This document shows, one piece after another, positions 24,788 to 34,011 of a stretch of 64,000 bases of DNA (position 1 is its first letter; every line of letters begins with the position of its first letter). This DNA is from Haloferax massiliensis (lineage in GTDB: Archaea; Halobacteriota; Halobacteria; Halobacteriales; Haloferacaceae). The DNA lies in assembly GCF_001368915.1 (NCBI RefSeq), contig NZ_CSTE01000002.1:1124497-1188496 (forward strand), written 5' to 3'. The notes below the pieces were generated by a model that worked only from the letters and a program-made list of their open reading frames with translations, was not told the DNA's origin and did not search any database. Both the position numbers and the translations under genes were made by a program.

Positions 24788-25960
24788 TCAGTCGAAGTGC
24801 AGTCCGTCGCGGAGCTCGCGTGCGCGTGAGAGAAGCGTTTCGAGGTTGTCGTCGTCGCCGACGGCGGTGAGGTGGCCCATCTTTCGCAGGGGCCGAACCT
24901 CGTCTTTGCCGTACCAGTGTAGCGAGACGCCGGACTCGGCGAGGGCGTCATCGAGACCGCCGAGCCGCGCCGGCTGGCTCTCGTCGACCGTGCCGAGGAC
25001 GTTCGCCATCACGGTGGGCGACCGGCGGGTCGTCGCGCCGAGGGGCCACCCGAGGACCGCGCGGACGTGCTGTTCGAACTGCGAGGAGAGCGCGCCCTCG
25101 ATGGTCCAGTGGCCGGAGTTGTGCGGGCGCGGCGCGACCTCGTTGACGAGCACGTCGCCCGCGGCGGTCTCGAACAGTTCGATGCCGAAGACGCCGCGAC
25201 CGGGGAGATGCGAAAGCACCTCGCGGGCGACGCGGTCGGCCTCCTCGCGCACCTCGTCGGTCGTCCGCGCCGGGACGACCGTCTCGCGGAGAATCTCCTC
25301 CTCGTGGACGTTCTCGCCCACGGGGAACGTCCGAATCTCGTCTTCGCCGCGGACGCCGATGACCGACAGTTCGCGCTCGAAGTCGACGAACGCCTCGGCC
25401 ATCGCCGGGCCGCCGACCTCCTCGATTGCGGCCTCGGCGTCCTCGGGGTCGGTGACGGGGACGTTCCCGCGGCCGTCGTAGCCGCCGGTTCGGGCTTTCA
25501 GCATGACCGAGCCGAACTCGTCGAGCGCGTCGCGGAGGTCGGCCGCGTCGTCGACGCGGTGGAACGGCGGAATCGGGATGCCCGCCTCGCCGAAGGTGTC
25601 CTTCTGGACCAGTTTGTCCTCGATGGTCCGCAGCGCGTCGGGCGAGGGGTGGACCGCGATTCCCTCCTCGGCGGCCAACTCGTCGAGCAGGTCGGGGTCG
25701 GCGAGTTCGATTTCGAACGTCAGCGCGTCGGCCCGCGCGGCGAGTTCCGCCATCGCCTCGGGGTCGTCGAAGTCGCCGACGATCTGGTCGGCGACGGCCG
25801 ACGCCGGGCAGTCTGGTGTCGGGTCGAGCACGACGATATTGACGCCGAGCGGTGCGGCGGCCTCGCCGAGCATGCGCCCGAGCTGGCCCCCACCGACGAC
25901 GCCGAGCGTGGGTCCGGGTACGGTGACGGTCACAGTCGCGGGTTCAGTACGTCGGTGCAT
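24788..25960 (-). CDS. purK: N5-carboxyaminoimidazole ribonucleotide synthase
   Basis: A 390-residue ATP-grasp enzyme making N5-CAIR from AIR, bicarbonate and ATP, the step before PurE. It has an N-terminal Rossmann-like domain (LGVVGGGQLGRMLGEAA), the central ATP-grasp with KARTGGYDGRGN, and the metal-binding stretch NEVAPRPHNSGHWTIEGA. I chose the ATG at 25960 because a GATATGC box at about 25985-25991 fits a leaderless start; the frame to 26053 upstream is not protein-like. Confidence 0.95.
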   Translation of the reverse strand: MHRRTEPATVTVTVPGPTLGVVGGGQLGRMLGEAAAPLGVNIVVLDPTPDCPASAVADQIVGDFDDPEAMAELAARADALTFEIELADPDLLDELAAEEGIAVHPSPDALRTIEDKLVQKDTFGEAGIPIPPFHRVDDAADLRDALDEFGSVMLKARTGGYDGRGNVPVTDPEDAEAAIEEVGGPAMAEAFVDFERELSVIGVRGEDEIRTFPVGENVHEEEILRETVVPARTTDEVREEADRVAREVLSHLPGRGVFGIELFETAAGDVLVNEVAPRPHNSGHWTIEGALSSQFEQHVRAVLGWPLGATTRRSPTVMANVLGTVDESQPARLGGLDDALAESGVSLHWYGKDEVRPLRKMGHLTAVGDDDNLETLLSRARELRDGLHFD

Positions 25961-26104
25961 AAACGTTGCCACATTCGGTGTCCAGATATGCATGAGCGTG
26001 GATAGAATGGGGCAGGACCGACGCCGAACGCGCCGGGCGCTCGCGGCGCTCACCCCCGTCGAACGCGAGGGAAAATCGGGGCGGTCGAACGCCGCTGTCC
26101 GGCG

Positions 26105-27853
26105 TCAGCCCCGCGTCTCGTTCGCGGCGTCGAGGGCGTCCTCGTCGATGAACACGACCACGTCCTCGCTCCAGAGTTTGAAGGCGTGCTGGCGCGCGAC
26201 GTAGCCGTCGAGTTCGGGTTCGAGTTCGGCGCGGTCCCACTCGTAGGCGACGACGACCGGCGGCGCGTCGGCGGTCACCTCGGAGACGTTCGCGTCGGGC
26301 GCGCTACTGGTGCGCTCGACGTCCGCGCCCTCGAAGTACCACGGGAGCGGGAGGCGACTGTGCCACGACGGCCCGCCGAGGGGGTCCGACTCGTTTGTGA
26401 CGTAGAAGTGCGTCTCGTCGCTGTCCGGCGGGTGCGTGCCGTAGAGGAGCACGTCCGTCCCGGAGTTGGCGGCCGACACGCGCTCGACGTCGTCGAGCGT
26501 GGCCTGTAAGTCGTTCGCGGGTTGCGCCCACTGGAGCACCTCGCTGTCCTCGTCGGTCGAGGCGTTCCAGTAGTCGACGTTCGCGGCCGCGACGCCGCCG
26601 ACCGAGGCGACGAGGACGAGCGCCGCGAGGCCGACGCCGACCGCGTCTTTGCTATCGAGCGCCCGCACGCCGGAGCGGAAGACGAACGCCGCGCCGACCG
26701 CGGCGGGGACCGCGAGCGGGACGACCGCGTGGACGACGACCCACGGCGCTTGGATGTCGGTCGCCAGCGGGTAGCCGAAGATGCTCACGACGCCCCAGTA
26801 GGTGGCGAAGGCGACGAGCCACCGGATTCGACCGGCGACGACGCCGTAGCGGTCCACGACGACGCCGACGAGCGCGAAGACGATGAGCACCGGCGCGCCG
26901 TAGACGAACGTTTCGAGGAAGTCCTTCAGATACGGGAGGTACTCGTGAGACTGGTGGCTCCCGCCGAGCCAACTGCCAACCATCTCGGAGGCCGCGCCGA
27001 CGGTCCCGGCTTCGAGAACCGGGAGGACCGCGGTGGAGCCGCCGAGCGCGTTCCAGAGGTCGGGCCGCGGCGCGTAGAAGAAGACGAAGACGACGAGGAA
27101 CGCGAGCAGGCCGCCGAGGACGCCCGCGGCGTATCGAACCGCGCCGTAGCCGAGACTGCCGGCCCCGCGTGCGCGGAGTCGGTCGCGGAGGCTCGCCGGC
27201 AACTCCGAAAAGAGGATGTCGCGGGCTGACTCGCCGGCCGAGGTGCGGGCGAGCAGTCGGTGGTCGAAGACGAGGAACGCCGCCCCGAGGAAACACGCGA
27301 GGTAGACGACGTAGTTCTCCTTCGTCGCCGACCCGGTCGCAAAGGAGACGCCCGCGGGGATGAGGTACGCGAGGCGGCCGGTGTCGTACGCGCGGACGAC
27401 GAAGCCGAGCGCGACGAACGAGAAGGCGGCCACGAGCACGTCGTTGCGCATGAACCGCGAGTAGTAGACCAAAATCGGGTTCGCCGCGAGGAAGACCGCG
27501 AGCGCGACCATCTCGTCGCGGCGGAGGTGCTCGCGGAACAGCCAGACCGAAAGCGGGAGCAGGCCGCCGACGACGGCGACCGGGAGCCGAGCCGTGAAGT
27601 CCGTCGCCGGCAGGACCGCAAAGAGGTAGTCGTTGACGACGGGGAGAAACGGGCCGTGGATGATGGGCCGGTAGGAGAACTCGCCGGTCTCGTGATAGCG
27701 CAGAATCCAGTAGCCGACGCGGCCTTCGTCCCAGTGGAAGATGCGGCCGCCGAGGTCGACGAGGCGGACGAGGAGGGCGAGGACCGCCACGCCGAAAACC
27801 GCCAGGAGGGCACGGGACCGAGCGACCGTCTCGGTCCCACTGTCAGTACTCAT
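26105..27853 (-). CDS. Agl23-type membrane protein, GT-C glycosyltransferase fold
   Basis: A 582-residue protein with about 11-12 membrane helices and a soluble C-terminal domain (about 440-582). The first extracytoplasmic loop has HWDEGRVGYW, the acidic pair typical of PMT/ArnT-type GT-C enzymes that use lipid-linked sugars. It matches my memory of the 'flippase activity-associated protein Agl23' family, which is tied to dolichol-phosphate-linked sugar handling in haloarchaeal glycosylation. The start is the ATG at 27853, shared-promoter divergent from ribH. No other agl genes are nearby, so its specific sugar is unknown. Confidence 0.75.
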   Translation of the reverse strand: MSTDSGTETVARSRALLAVFGVAVLALLVRLVDLGGRIFHWDEGRVGYWILRYHETGEFSYRPIIHGPFLPVVNDYLFAVLPATDFTARLPVAVVGGLLPLSVWLFREHLRRDEMVALAVFLAANPILVYYSRFMRNDVLVAAFSFVALGFVVRAYDTGRLAYLIPAGVSFATGSATKENYVVYLACFLGAAFLVFDHRLLARTSAGESARDILFSELPASLRDRLRARGAGSLGYGAVRYAAGVLGGLLAFLVVFVFFYAPRPDLWNALGGSTAVLPVLEAGTVGAASEMVGSWLGGSHQSHEYLPYLKDFLETFVYGAPVLIVFALVGVVVDRYGVVAGRIRWLVAFATYWGVVSIFGYPLATDIQAPWVVVHAVVPLAVPAAVGAAFVFRSGVRALDSKDAVGVGLAALVLVASVGGVAAANVDYWNASTDEDSEVLQWAQPANDLQATLDDVERVSAANSGTDVLLYGTHPPDSDETHFYVTNESDPLGGPSWHSRLPLPWYFEGADVERTSSAPDANVSEVTADAPPVVVAYEWDRAELEPELDGYVARQHAFKLWSEDVVVFIDEDALDAANETRG

Positions 27854-27960
27854 GCCCACCCATCGCCACGCCGTCAATACAACTTTTGTGCTTGGCCGTC
27901 GCCGGGGCCAAATTCGGTCGGTGTCGGTAGTTCTTTTATCCGAGACGGGAAGGGTCGGCC

Positions 27961-28365
27961 ATGGTCTCTCTCGGACTCGTCGTGGCCCGATTCAACTCGT
28001 CGGTCACGGAGCAGATGGAGGAGGCGGCCCGCGACGCGGCCGCCGAGCGCGACGCGGAGGTCGTCGAAACGATTCAGGTCCCCGGCGCGTACGACTCGCC
28101 GCTCGCGGCCGACCGACTCGCCCGCCGCGACGACGTCGACGCCGTCGCGGTCATCGGCGCAATCGTCACCGGCGACACCGACCACGACCGCGTCATCGCC
28201 GACGCGACCGCGAAGTCGCTGACAGAGGTCTCGTTGGACCGCGACAAACCCGTCGCGTTCGGCGTCTCCGGCCCCGGGATGAGCGGGGCTGAGGCCCGCG
28301 AGCGCGTCAGCAAAGGTGCGGAAGCGGTTTACGCCGCGACCGATATGGTGGAGGCGTTGGCATGA
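27961..28365 (+). CDS. ribH: 6,7-dimethyl-8-ribityllumazine synthase
   Basis: A 134-residue cytosolic enzyme joining 5-amino-6-ribitylaminouracil and dihydroxybutanone phosphate, the penultimate step of riboflavin synthesis. Visible family segments are LVVARFNSSVTEQM, IQVPGAYDSPLAA, AIVTGDTDHDRVIADA (His of the active site) and PVAFGVSGP. It is shorter than bacterial enzymes, as is common in archaea. A TTCTTTTATCC box at 27930-27940 fits a leaderless start, and it overlaps the aminotransferase by four bases (ATGA). I saw no FMN riboswitch. Confidence 0.93.
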   Translation: MVSLGLVVARFNSSVTEQMEEAARDAAAERDAEVVETIQVPGAYDSPLAADRLARRDDVDAVAVIGAIVTGDTDHDRVIADATAKSLTEVSLDRDKPVAFGVSGPGMSGAEARERVSKGAEAVYAATDMVEALA

Positions 28366-29516
28366 ACTTCGATTTCAGCGACCGAGTCGGCCGCGTCGAA
28401 CCGAGCGCGACGCTCGCCATCTCGAACCTCGCGAGCGAACTGGAAGCGCAGGGCGAAGACGTGGTCGACCTCTCGGTCGGCGCGCCGGACTTCCCCACCC
28501 CGGACAACATCACGCAGGCGGCGAAGGACGCGCTCGACGCGGGACACACGAGCTACACCTCGTCGAACGGGATTCCGGAACTCAAGGAAGCAATCGCGGC
28601 GAAGCTCCGCGGGAACGGCGTCGACGCCGAGGCCGACGAGGTCATCGTCACGCCCGGCGGCAAGCAGGCGCTGTTCGAGACGTTCCAGACGCTCGTCGAC
28701 GACGGCGACGAGGTCGTTCTCCTCGACCCCGCGTGGGTCTCCTACGAGGCGATGGTCAAGCTCGCCGGCGGCACGCTCAGCCGCGTCGACCTCGCGCAGC
28801 ACGACTTCAGGCTCGAACCCGCGCTCGACGAACTCGCCGAGACGGTCTCCGACGAGACGAAGCTCCTCGTCGTCAACTCCCCGTCGAACCCGACGGGCGG
28901 CGTGTTCTCCGACGCGGCGCTCGAAGGCGTCCGCGACCTCGCGGTCGAACACGACTTCGCCGTCATCTCCGACGAGATTTACGAGCGCATCGTCTACGAC
29001 GGCTTCGAGCACACCTCGCTCGGCTCCCTCGACGGGATGGAAGACCGCACCATCACCATCAACGGCTTCTCGAAGGCGTTCTCGATGACCGGCTGGCGGC
29101 TCGGCTACCTCCACGCCCCGTCGGACCTCATCGCGCAGGCCGGCAAGCTCCACTCGCATTCGGTCTCCTGCGCCGTGAACTTCGTCCAGCACGCCGGCGT
29201 CGAGGCGCTCTCGGAGCGCACCGACGACGACGTCGAGGAGATGCGCCAGGCGTTCGAGAACCGCCGCGACATGCTCGTGGACCTCTTGGCCGAACACGGC
29301 GTTGACGTGGCCGTCCCGAAGGGCGCGTTCTACATGATGCTCCCCGTCGACGACGACGACCAGGCGTGGTGCGAGGGCGCGATTCAGGACGCGAAGGTCG
29401 CGACCGTCCCCGGCAGCGCGTTCAACGCGCCGGGCTACGCCCGCATCTCCTACGCCGCGAGCGAAGAGCGACTCCGCGAGGCCGTCGAGCGCCTCGCCGA
29501 ACACGACTACATCTGA
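28362..29516 (+). CDS. Class I PLP-dependent aminotransferase (aspartate/aromatic type)
   Basis: A 384-residue fold-type I aminotransferase. It has the N-terminal substrate loop LSVGAPDFPTPDNI, the PLP-phosphate site VTPGGKQALFETFQ, SPSNPTGG (Asn), FAVISDEIYE (Asp/Tyr), and the Schiff-base lysine in GFSKAFSMTGWRLGY. The C-terminal arginine that binds the alpha-carboxylate is in PGYARISYAASEERL. Substrate (aspartate, alanine or aromatic) is not decidable by eye. Its ATG overlaps the ribH stop, so it is co-transcribed. Confidence 0.9.
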   Translation: MNFDFSDRVGRVEPSATLAISNLASELEAQGEDVVDLSVGAPDFPTPDNITQAAKDALDAGHTSYTSSNGIPELKEAIAAKLRGNGVDAEADEVIVTPGGKQALFETFQTLVDDGDEVVLLDPAWVSYEAMVKLAGGTLSRVDLAQHDFRLEPALDELAETVSDETKLLVVNSPSNPTGGVFSDAALEGVRDLAVEHDFAVISDEIYERIVYDGFEHTSLGSLDGMEDRTITINGFSKAFSMTGWRLGYLHAPSDLIAQAGKLHSHSVSCAVNFVQHAGVEALSERTDDDVEEMRQAFENRRDMLVDLLAEHGVDVAVPKGAFYMMLPVDDDDQAWCEGAIQDAKVATVPGSAFNAPGYARISYAASEERLREAVERLAEHDYI

Positions 29517-29706
29517 GCCCCCCGCGGCGACTGATTTTTCGGGGCGACGCACCGAAGTCGCCTGCTTTCGTGATTCTTGACTGAACAGTGTGCTAGAGCT
29601 GAACGTGATTTTTGTTGTTGTTTACTAGGTTAGATTTATGTTCCCGACGGCCAATGTAGTAACCATACATACCGCTTTCCGGGTGGGACTTCCGCGGATA
29701 AACCGC

Positions 29707-29723
29707 GTATGTATACGACATAC
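29707..29723. promoter_or_regulatory. Inverted repeat just upstream of pilA
   Basis: GTATGT-ATACG-ACATAC is a perfect 6-base inverted repeat with a five-base spacer, ending six bases before the pilin ATG at 29729. A related CATACATAC lies at 29663-29671 and could pair with its left arm. A likely promoter box is ATTTATG at about 29634-29640, so the repeat would be in the mRNA leader and may form a hairpin hiding the start, or may be an operator for a nearer promoter. Confidence 0.4.
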
Positions 29724-29728
29724 AAACC

Positions 29729-30211
29729 ATGAAACTCAAACAACTATTCGCAGACGACGACGCGGTGTCGCCGGTCATCGGTGTGATTCTGATGGTCGCG
29801 ATTACCGTCATCCTCGCGGCCGTCATCGGGACGTTCGTGTTGGGACTGGGCGAGCAGACCGCGACCGCTCCGCAGGCGAGCTTCAGTTTCGACTACAACC
29901 AGAGTAGCGCAGATTACCTCAACATCACCCACGAGAGCGGTGGCGCAATCGACTCGGACCAGCTGAACATCACGACGGGCGTCAGCATCTACGGCACTGC
30001 CGAAGCGGATGCCACTAATGCATCAGAGAGCCGAACTTGGACCGGGCTGAACGGAGACACGCAAACCGACGTGACGGCGGGAACCACGGTCACAATCTTG
30101 CCCTCCGGCGCCAGCGAAACACTCTCCGACCAGACCGTCCGCATCGTCTGGACCGACGAAGCGGGGTCGAGTTCCGCGACCCTCCAGCGGTGGTCCGGTC
30201 CCGACGCGTAA
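29729..30211 (+). CDS. pilA1: Type IV pilin, PilA family
   Basis: A 160-residue type III-signal pilin. The short basic-acidic leader MKLKQLFADDDAVSPVIG is followed by a hydrophobic helix (about 15-37, IGVILMVAITVILAAVIGTF), which matches the near-invariant 'H-domain' shared by the Haloferax PilA paralogues that form adhesion pili. PibD peptidase is expected to cut just before the hydrophobic stretch. The rest is a Thr/Ser/Asn-rich globular domain with several N-x-S/T sites (for example NQSS, NITH, NITT, NASE), so N-glycosylation is likely. It is monocistronic. The gene number A1 is my recollection of gene order. Confidence 0.85.
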   Translation: MKLKQLFADDDAVSPVIGVILMVAITVILAAVIGTFVLGLGEQTATAPQASFSFDYNQSSADYLNITHESGGAIDSDQLNITTGVSIYGTAEADATNASESRTWTGLNGDTQTDVTAGTTVTILPSGASETLSDQTVRIVWTDEAGSSSATLQRWSGPDA

Positions 30212-30236
30212 CGAACCACGAGCCGATTCCGCGATA

Positions 30237-30273
30237 ATCGGCCACCACGCGGCCGATGACGACCTCGATTTTT
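30237..30273 (+). terminator. Hairpin and T-tract after pilA
   Basis: ATCGGCC (30237-30243) and GGCCGAT (30251-30257) form a perfect 7-base-pair stem with a seven-base loop, beginning 26 bases after the pilin stop, and TTTTT follows at 30269-30273. This is a plausible transcript end. The rest of the gap to 30439 holds the helicase promoter (ATACTTA at 30405-30411). Confidence 0.5.
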
Positions 30274-30439
30274 CATCACCGCATCGCCCCGAGAGTTCCG
30301 ACTCTCGTATCACGTCCATCGGCCGTCGTCGGTCGCCTTCACGCCGGGTTCTCGCCGCCCGAACGCCGGGCCGACCGGTGGCCGATGAACTCCCGTCGGC
30401 GAAGATACTTATGTGAGTCCGTCACGAGAACTGTCACAG

Positions 30440-32359
30440 ATGCGCGTGCGCGACCTCCCGCTGTCGGCGGCCCTCGTCTCCCACTACGAGTCGAACGGTA
30501 TCGAGGAGCTGTATCCGCCGCAGGCCGCCGCCGTCGAGGCCGGCGTCGCGGCGGGCGGCCGCGTCGTCGCCGCCATTCCGACCGCCAGCGGCAAGACGTT
30601 CATCGCGGAACTCGCCATGCTCACCGCCGACGGGCCGGCGCTGTACATCGTCCCGCTCCGCGCGCTCGCCCGCGAGAAGTACGAGACGTTCGACCAACTC
30701 CCCGGCGTGAGCGTCGGTATCTCAACCGGCGACTTCGACGCGGCCGAAGAGGAGCTCGGCGACCACGACATCGTCGTCGCCACGAGCGAGAAAGTCGACT
30801 CCGCGATTCGAAACGGCGCGCCGTGGGTCGAACGCCTCGCGTGCGTCGTCGTCGACGAGGTCCACCTCCTCGGCGCGCCGGGGCGCGGGCCGACGCTCGA
30901 AGTCACGCTTTCGACGCTCCAGCGCCGCGTCCCCGACCTCCAACTGGTCGCCCTCTCGGCGACCGTGGACAACCCCGAGGCCATCGCCGACTGGCTCGAC
31001 GCGGAACTCGTCGAGAGCGCGTGGCGACCCGTCTCGCTCCGCACCGGCGTCTACGCCGACGAGTCCGTCGAGTTCGACGACGGCACCGACCTCGACGTGG
31101 TCGTTCCCCCGACCGGCCCGAACGACGACGAGGCGACCGAGGCGACCGTCGCGCTCGTCGAAGACGCGGTCGAGACCGGCGGACAGTGCCTCGCGTTCGT
31201 CCGGTCGCGCCGCGAGGCCGAGGCGCTCGCCGACCGCCTCGCCGACGAGGACCTCTCGCCCGCGCCCGCCCTCGGCGACGAACTCGACGAACTCGGGGGG
31301 ACCGCGACCGGCCGACAGCTCTCGGAGTGCGCCCGAACCGGCGTCGGCTTCCACCACGCCGGCCTGCGGAGCGCCCACCGCGTCGCCGTCGAGAACGCGT
31401 TTCGGGACCGCCGGCTCGCGGTCATCTGCGCGACGCCGACGCTCGCCGCCGGGGTGAACGTCCCCGCTCGCCGGGTCGTCATCCGCGACCAGAAGCGCTA
31501 CACCGGCGACGCGATGGAATGGATTCCAGTCCTCGACGTGCACCAGATGTGCGGCCGCGCCGGTCGCCCGCACCTCGACCCGTTCGGCGAGGCCGTCCTC
31601 GTCGGCGACGCGGACACGAAGGCGGAACTGTTCGACCGCTACGTCACCGCCGACGCGGAGGCCGTCGACTCGCAGTTCGCCGACCCCGAGGCGCTCCGGA
31701 CGCACGTCCTCTCGGTCGTCGCCTCCGGGTTCGCCGACAGCCTCGACGGCGTCGCCGACGTGTTTTCGGCGACCTACTACGCCCACCAGAACCCGAACGT
31801 GGACCTCGCGGAACTCGTCGCCGAGGTGGTCTCGGACCTCGAAGCGATGGAGCTCCTCGACGTGACGGGGGAGACGCTGTCGGCGACGACGCTGGGCGCG
31901 CAGACCTCCAGGCAGTACGTCTCGCCGACGACCGGGGCGCGCATCGTCTCGGGCATCCGAACCATCGAGACGATGGCCGACGACCGCGTCACCGCCCGGA
32001 CCGCCCTCGAAGTCGTCTGCGACACGCCCGACATGCACGACACCTACCTCGGCAACCAAGAGCGGGCGCAGATGTATCAGTACGCCCGGAGTCACGCCGC
32101 GGAGTTCACCACCGCGATGCACGACGCCGACCCCTTCGAGGAGTGGCTGACGGCGGTCAAGACCGCCCGCATCCTCCACGAGTGGACCGAGGGCTCGGAC
32201 ATCGAGGAACTCGTCGAGCGCTACCGAATCGGCCCGGGCGACGTGGAGTCCCGCGTGGAGCGCGCCGAGTGGTTGCTGGGCGCGGCCGACGCGCTCTGTG
32301 CCGCCCTCGACGCCGACGTGCCCGAGTTCCGCGAGGTCCGGGCGCTGCTGTCGCCCTGA
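30440..32359 (+). CDS. Hel308-like superfamily 2 DNA helicase (short paralogue)
   Basis: A 639-residue Ski2/Hel308-type helicase. Motifs seen in order: Q-motif region LYPPQAAAVEAG, Walker A IPTASGKT, ALREKY-like LRALAREKYE (motif Ia), DEVHLL (motif II, DEVH), LSATVDNPEAIADW (motif III), GFHHAGL (motif IV region), ATPTLAAGVNVPAR (motif V) and QMCGRAGRP (motif VI). It is shorter than typical Hel308 (about 700-800 residues); the C-terminal ratchet is present in part but the final clamp domain looks abbreviated. It probably acts at stalled replication forks. A leaderless start at the ATG 30440 fits the box at 30405-30411. Confidence 0.85.
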   Translation: MRVRDLPLSAALVSHYESNGIEELYPPQAAAVEAGVAAGGRVVAAIPTASGKTFIAELAMLTADGPALYIVPLRALAREKYETFDQLPGVSVGISTGDFDAAEEELGDHDIVVATSEKVDSAIRNGAPWVERLACVVVDEVHLLGAPGRGPTLEVTLSTLQRRVPDLQLVALSATVDNPEAIADWLDAELVESAWRPVSLRTGVYADESVEFDDGTDLDVVVPPTGPNDDEATEATVALVEDAVETGGQCLAFVRSRREAEALADRLADEDLSPAPALGDELDELGGTATGRQLSECARTGVGFHHAGLRSAHRVAVENAFRDRRLAVICATPTLAAGVNVPARRVVIRDQKRYTGDAMEWIPVLDVHQMCGRAGRPHLDPFGEAVLVGDADTKAELFDRYVTADAEAVDSQFADPEALRTHVLSVVASGFADSLDGVADVFSATYYAHQNPNVDLAELVAEVVSDLEAMELLDVTGETLSATTLGAQTSRQYVSPTTGARIVSGIRTIETMADDRVTARTALEVVCDTPDMHDTYLGNQERAQMYQYARSHAAEFTTAMHDADPFEEWLTAVKTARILHEWTEGSDIEELVERYRIGPGDVESRVERAEWLLGAADALCAALDADVPEFREVRALLSP

Positions 32360-32486
32360 AGCGGAGGTCCGGCCGGTGTCGCTCCCGTGATGACGTCGCC
32401 CCGCACCGAACCGTTTCCCTTCGCGTCGAGGGGCCAAAGTCGCTTCGGGATGCCGTTTTAAGCTTCGCGGGAGCGTAGGCGAGGCT

Positions 32487-33731
32487 ATGGGTATCACGTA
32501 CGAAGACTTCCTCGACCTCGACTACGAACCGACCGACGAGGACCTCGTCTGCACCTTCCGCATCGACCCCGCGACGGGGATGTCGACGGAGGCGGCGGCG
32601 AGTCGCGTGGCCTCTGAGTCCTCCAACGGCACGTGGGCGGCCCTCCAGACCGGCGCGGATTTCACCGACATGGGCGCGACGACGTTCGACATCGACGGCG
32701 ACCTCATCAGAGTCGCCTACCCCGCCGGGCTGTTCGAACCCGGCAACATGCCGCAGGTGCTGTCGTGCATCGCCGGCAACATCATGGGCATGAAGGCGGT
32801 CGACACGATTCGCCTCCTCGACTGCGAGTGGCCCGAGTCGGTCGTCTCGGCGTACCCCGGCCCGCTGTACGGGTCGTCGGTCCGCGAGGAGATATTCGGC
32901 GTCACCGACCGCCCCATCACGGCGACGGTTCCCAAGCCGAAAGTCGGCCTCTCGACGGCCGCGCACGCGCAGGTCGGCTACGACGCGTGGGTCGGCGGCG
33001 TCGACCTCCTGAAGGACGACGAGAACCTGACCGACCAGGCGTTCAACCCCTTCTCCGACCGCCTGACCGAGTCGCTGTCGCTCCGCGACGACGCCGAAGA
33101 CGAGACGGGCGAGACGAAGTCCTACCTCATCAACGTCACCGCCGACACCCGGACGATGCTCGACCGAGTGGACGAGGTGGCCGCGCAGGGCGGCGAGTAC
33201 GTCATGGTCGACATCATCACCGCGGGCTGGGCGGGCCTCCAGACCGTCCGCGAGCGCACCGAGAAACACGGCCTCGCCATCCACGCCCACCGCGCGATGC
33301 ACGCCGCCTTCGACCGCCTGCCGGCCCACGGCGTCTCGATGCGGGTGCTCGCGCAGATAAGCCGCCTCTGCGGCGTCGACCAGCTCCACACCGGCACCGC
33401 CGGCCTCGGCAAGCTCGCCAACGAGGACACCGTCGGCATCAACGGGTGGCTCGCGGGCGACCTCTACGGGACGACCGACGTGCTACCGGTCGCCTCGGGC
33501 GGCCTCCACCCCGGCCTGCTTCCCGACCTGCTCGACGCCACGGGGACGAACGTCTGCGTTCAACTCGGCGGCGGCATCCACGGCCATCCCGACGGCACCC
33601 GCTCGGGCGCGGTGGCCCTTCGGTCGGCCATCGACGCCTACGTCGAGGGGCGCTCTATCACCGAGGCCGCCGAGGAGACGCCCGAACTCGCGGTCGCCCT
33701 CGATAAGTGGGGGACCGAGACGCCGCGGTAG
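32487..33731 (+). CDS. rbcL: Ribulose-bisphosphate carboxylase, form III
   Basis: A 414-residue archaeal RuBisCO that carboxylates ribulose-1,5-bisphosphate made from nucleotides, giving two 3-phosphoglycerate. All main catalytic elements are visible: Glu of ASESSNGTW, Asn of CIAGNIMGMKA, the two lysines of PKPKVGLS, the carbamylated Lys with Asp-Glu in DLLKDDEN, His of IHAHRAMHA, His of QLHTGT, the loop-6 lysine in AGLGKLANED, Ser of VASGGLHPG, and the glycines of LGGGIHGHP. No small subunit or phosphoribulokinase is nearby. GTTTTAAG at about 32455-32463 fits a leaderless start. Confidence 0.95.
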   Translation: MGITYEDFLDLDYEPTDEDLVCTFRIDPATGMSTEAAASRVASESSNGTWAALQTGADFTDMGATTFDIDGDLIRVAYPAGLFEPGNMPQVLSCIAGNIMGMKAVDTIRLLDCEWPESVVSAYPGPLYGSSVREEIFGVTDRPITATVPKPKVGLSTAAHAQVGYDAWVGGVDLLKDDENLTDQAFNPFSDRLTESLSLRDDAEDETGETKSYLINVTADTRTMLDRVDEVAAQGGEYVMVDIITAGWAGLQTVRERTEKHGLAIHAHRAMHAAFDRLPAHGVSMRVLAQISRLCGVDQLHTGTAGLGKLANEDTVGINGWLAGDLYGTTDVLPVASGGLHPGLLPDLLDATGTNVCVQLGGGIHGHPDGTRSGAVALRSAIDAYVEGRSITEAAEETPELAVALDKWGTETPR

Positions 33732-34011
33732 AGTCAGCGGTGGCGGCGCGGGGTTCCCCGTGTTCGCAACGTTTGCTATTTCGTGACAACCGTTCGAAAT
33801 TTATTGAGCGATTACTGCAATACCGAGTGAGCATCGACCCGTTAGTCTGCGTCGTCCCGAATCGGTTCGGCGTTCGAATATCGAAGATAATAATTGGCGC
33901 GTGAGTTTTATACGGTCGTTCAGGCAGAGCTAGATTCAGAGCGATTCGGCTACTTCCGGGGTGTTTGGCGCGTATTGGGGGACACCGTGGACTGCCGACA
34001 TCATCCAAATC

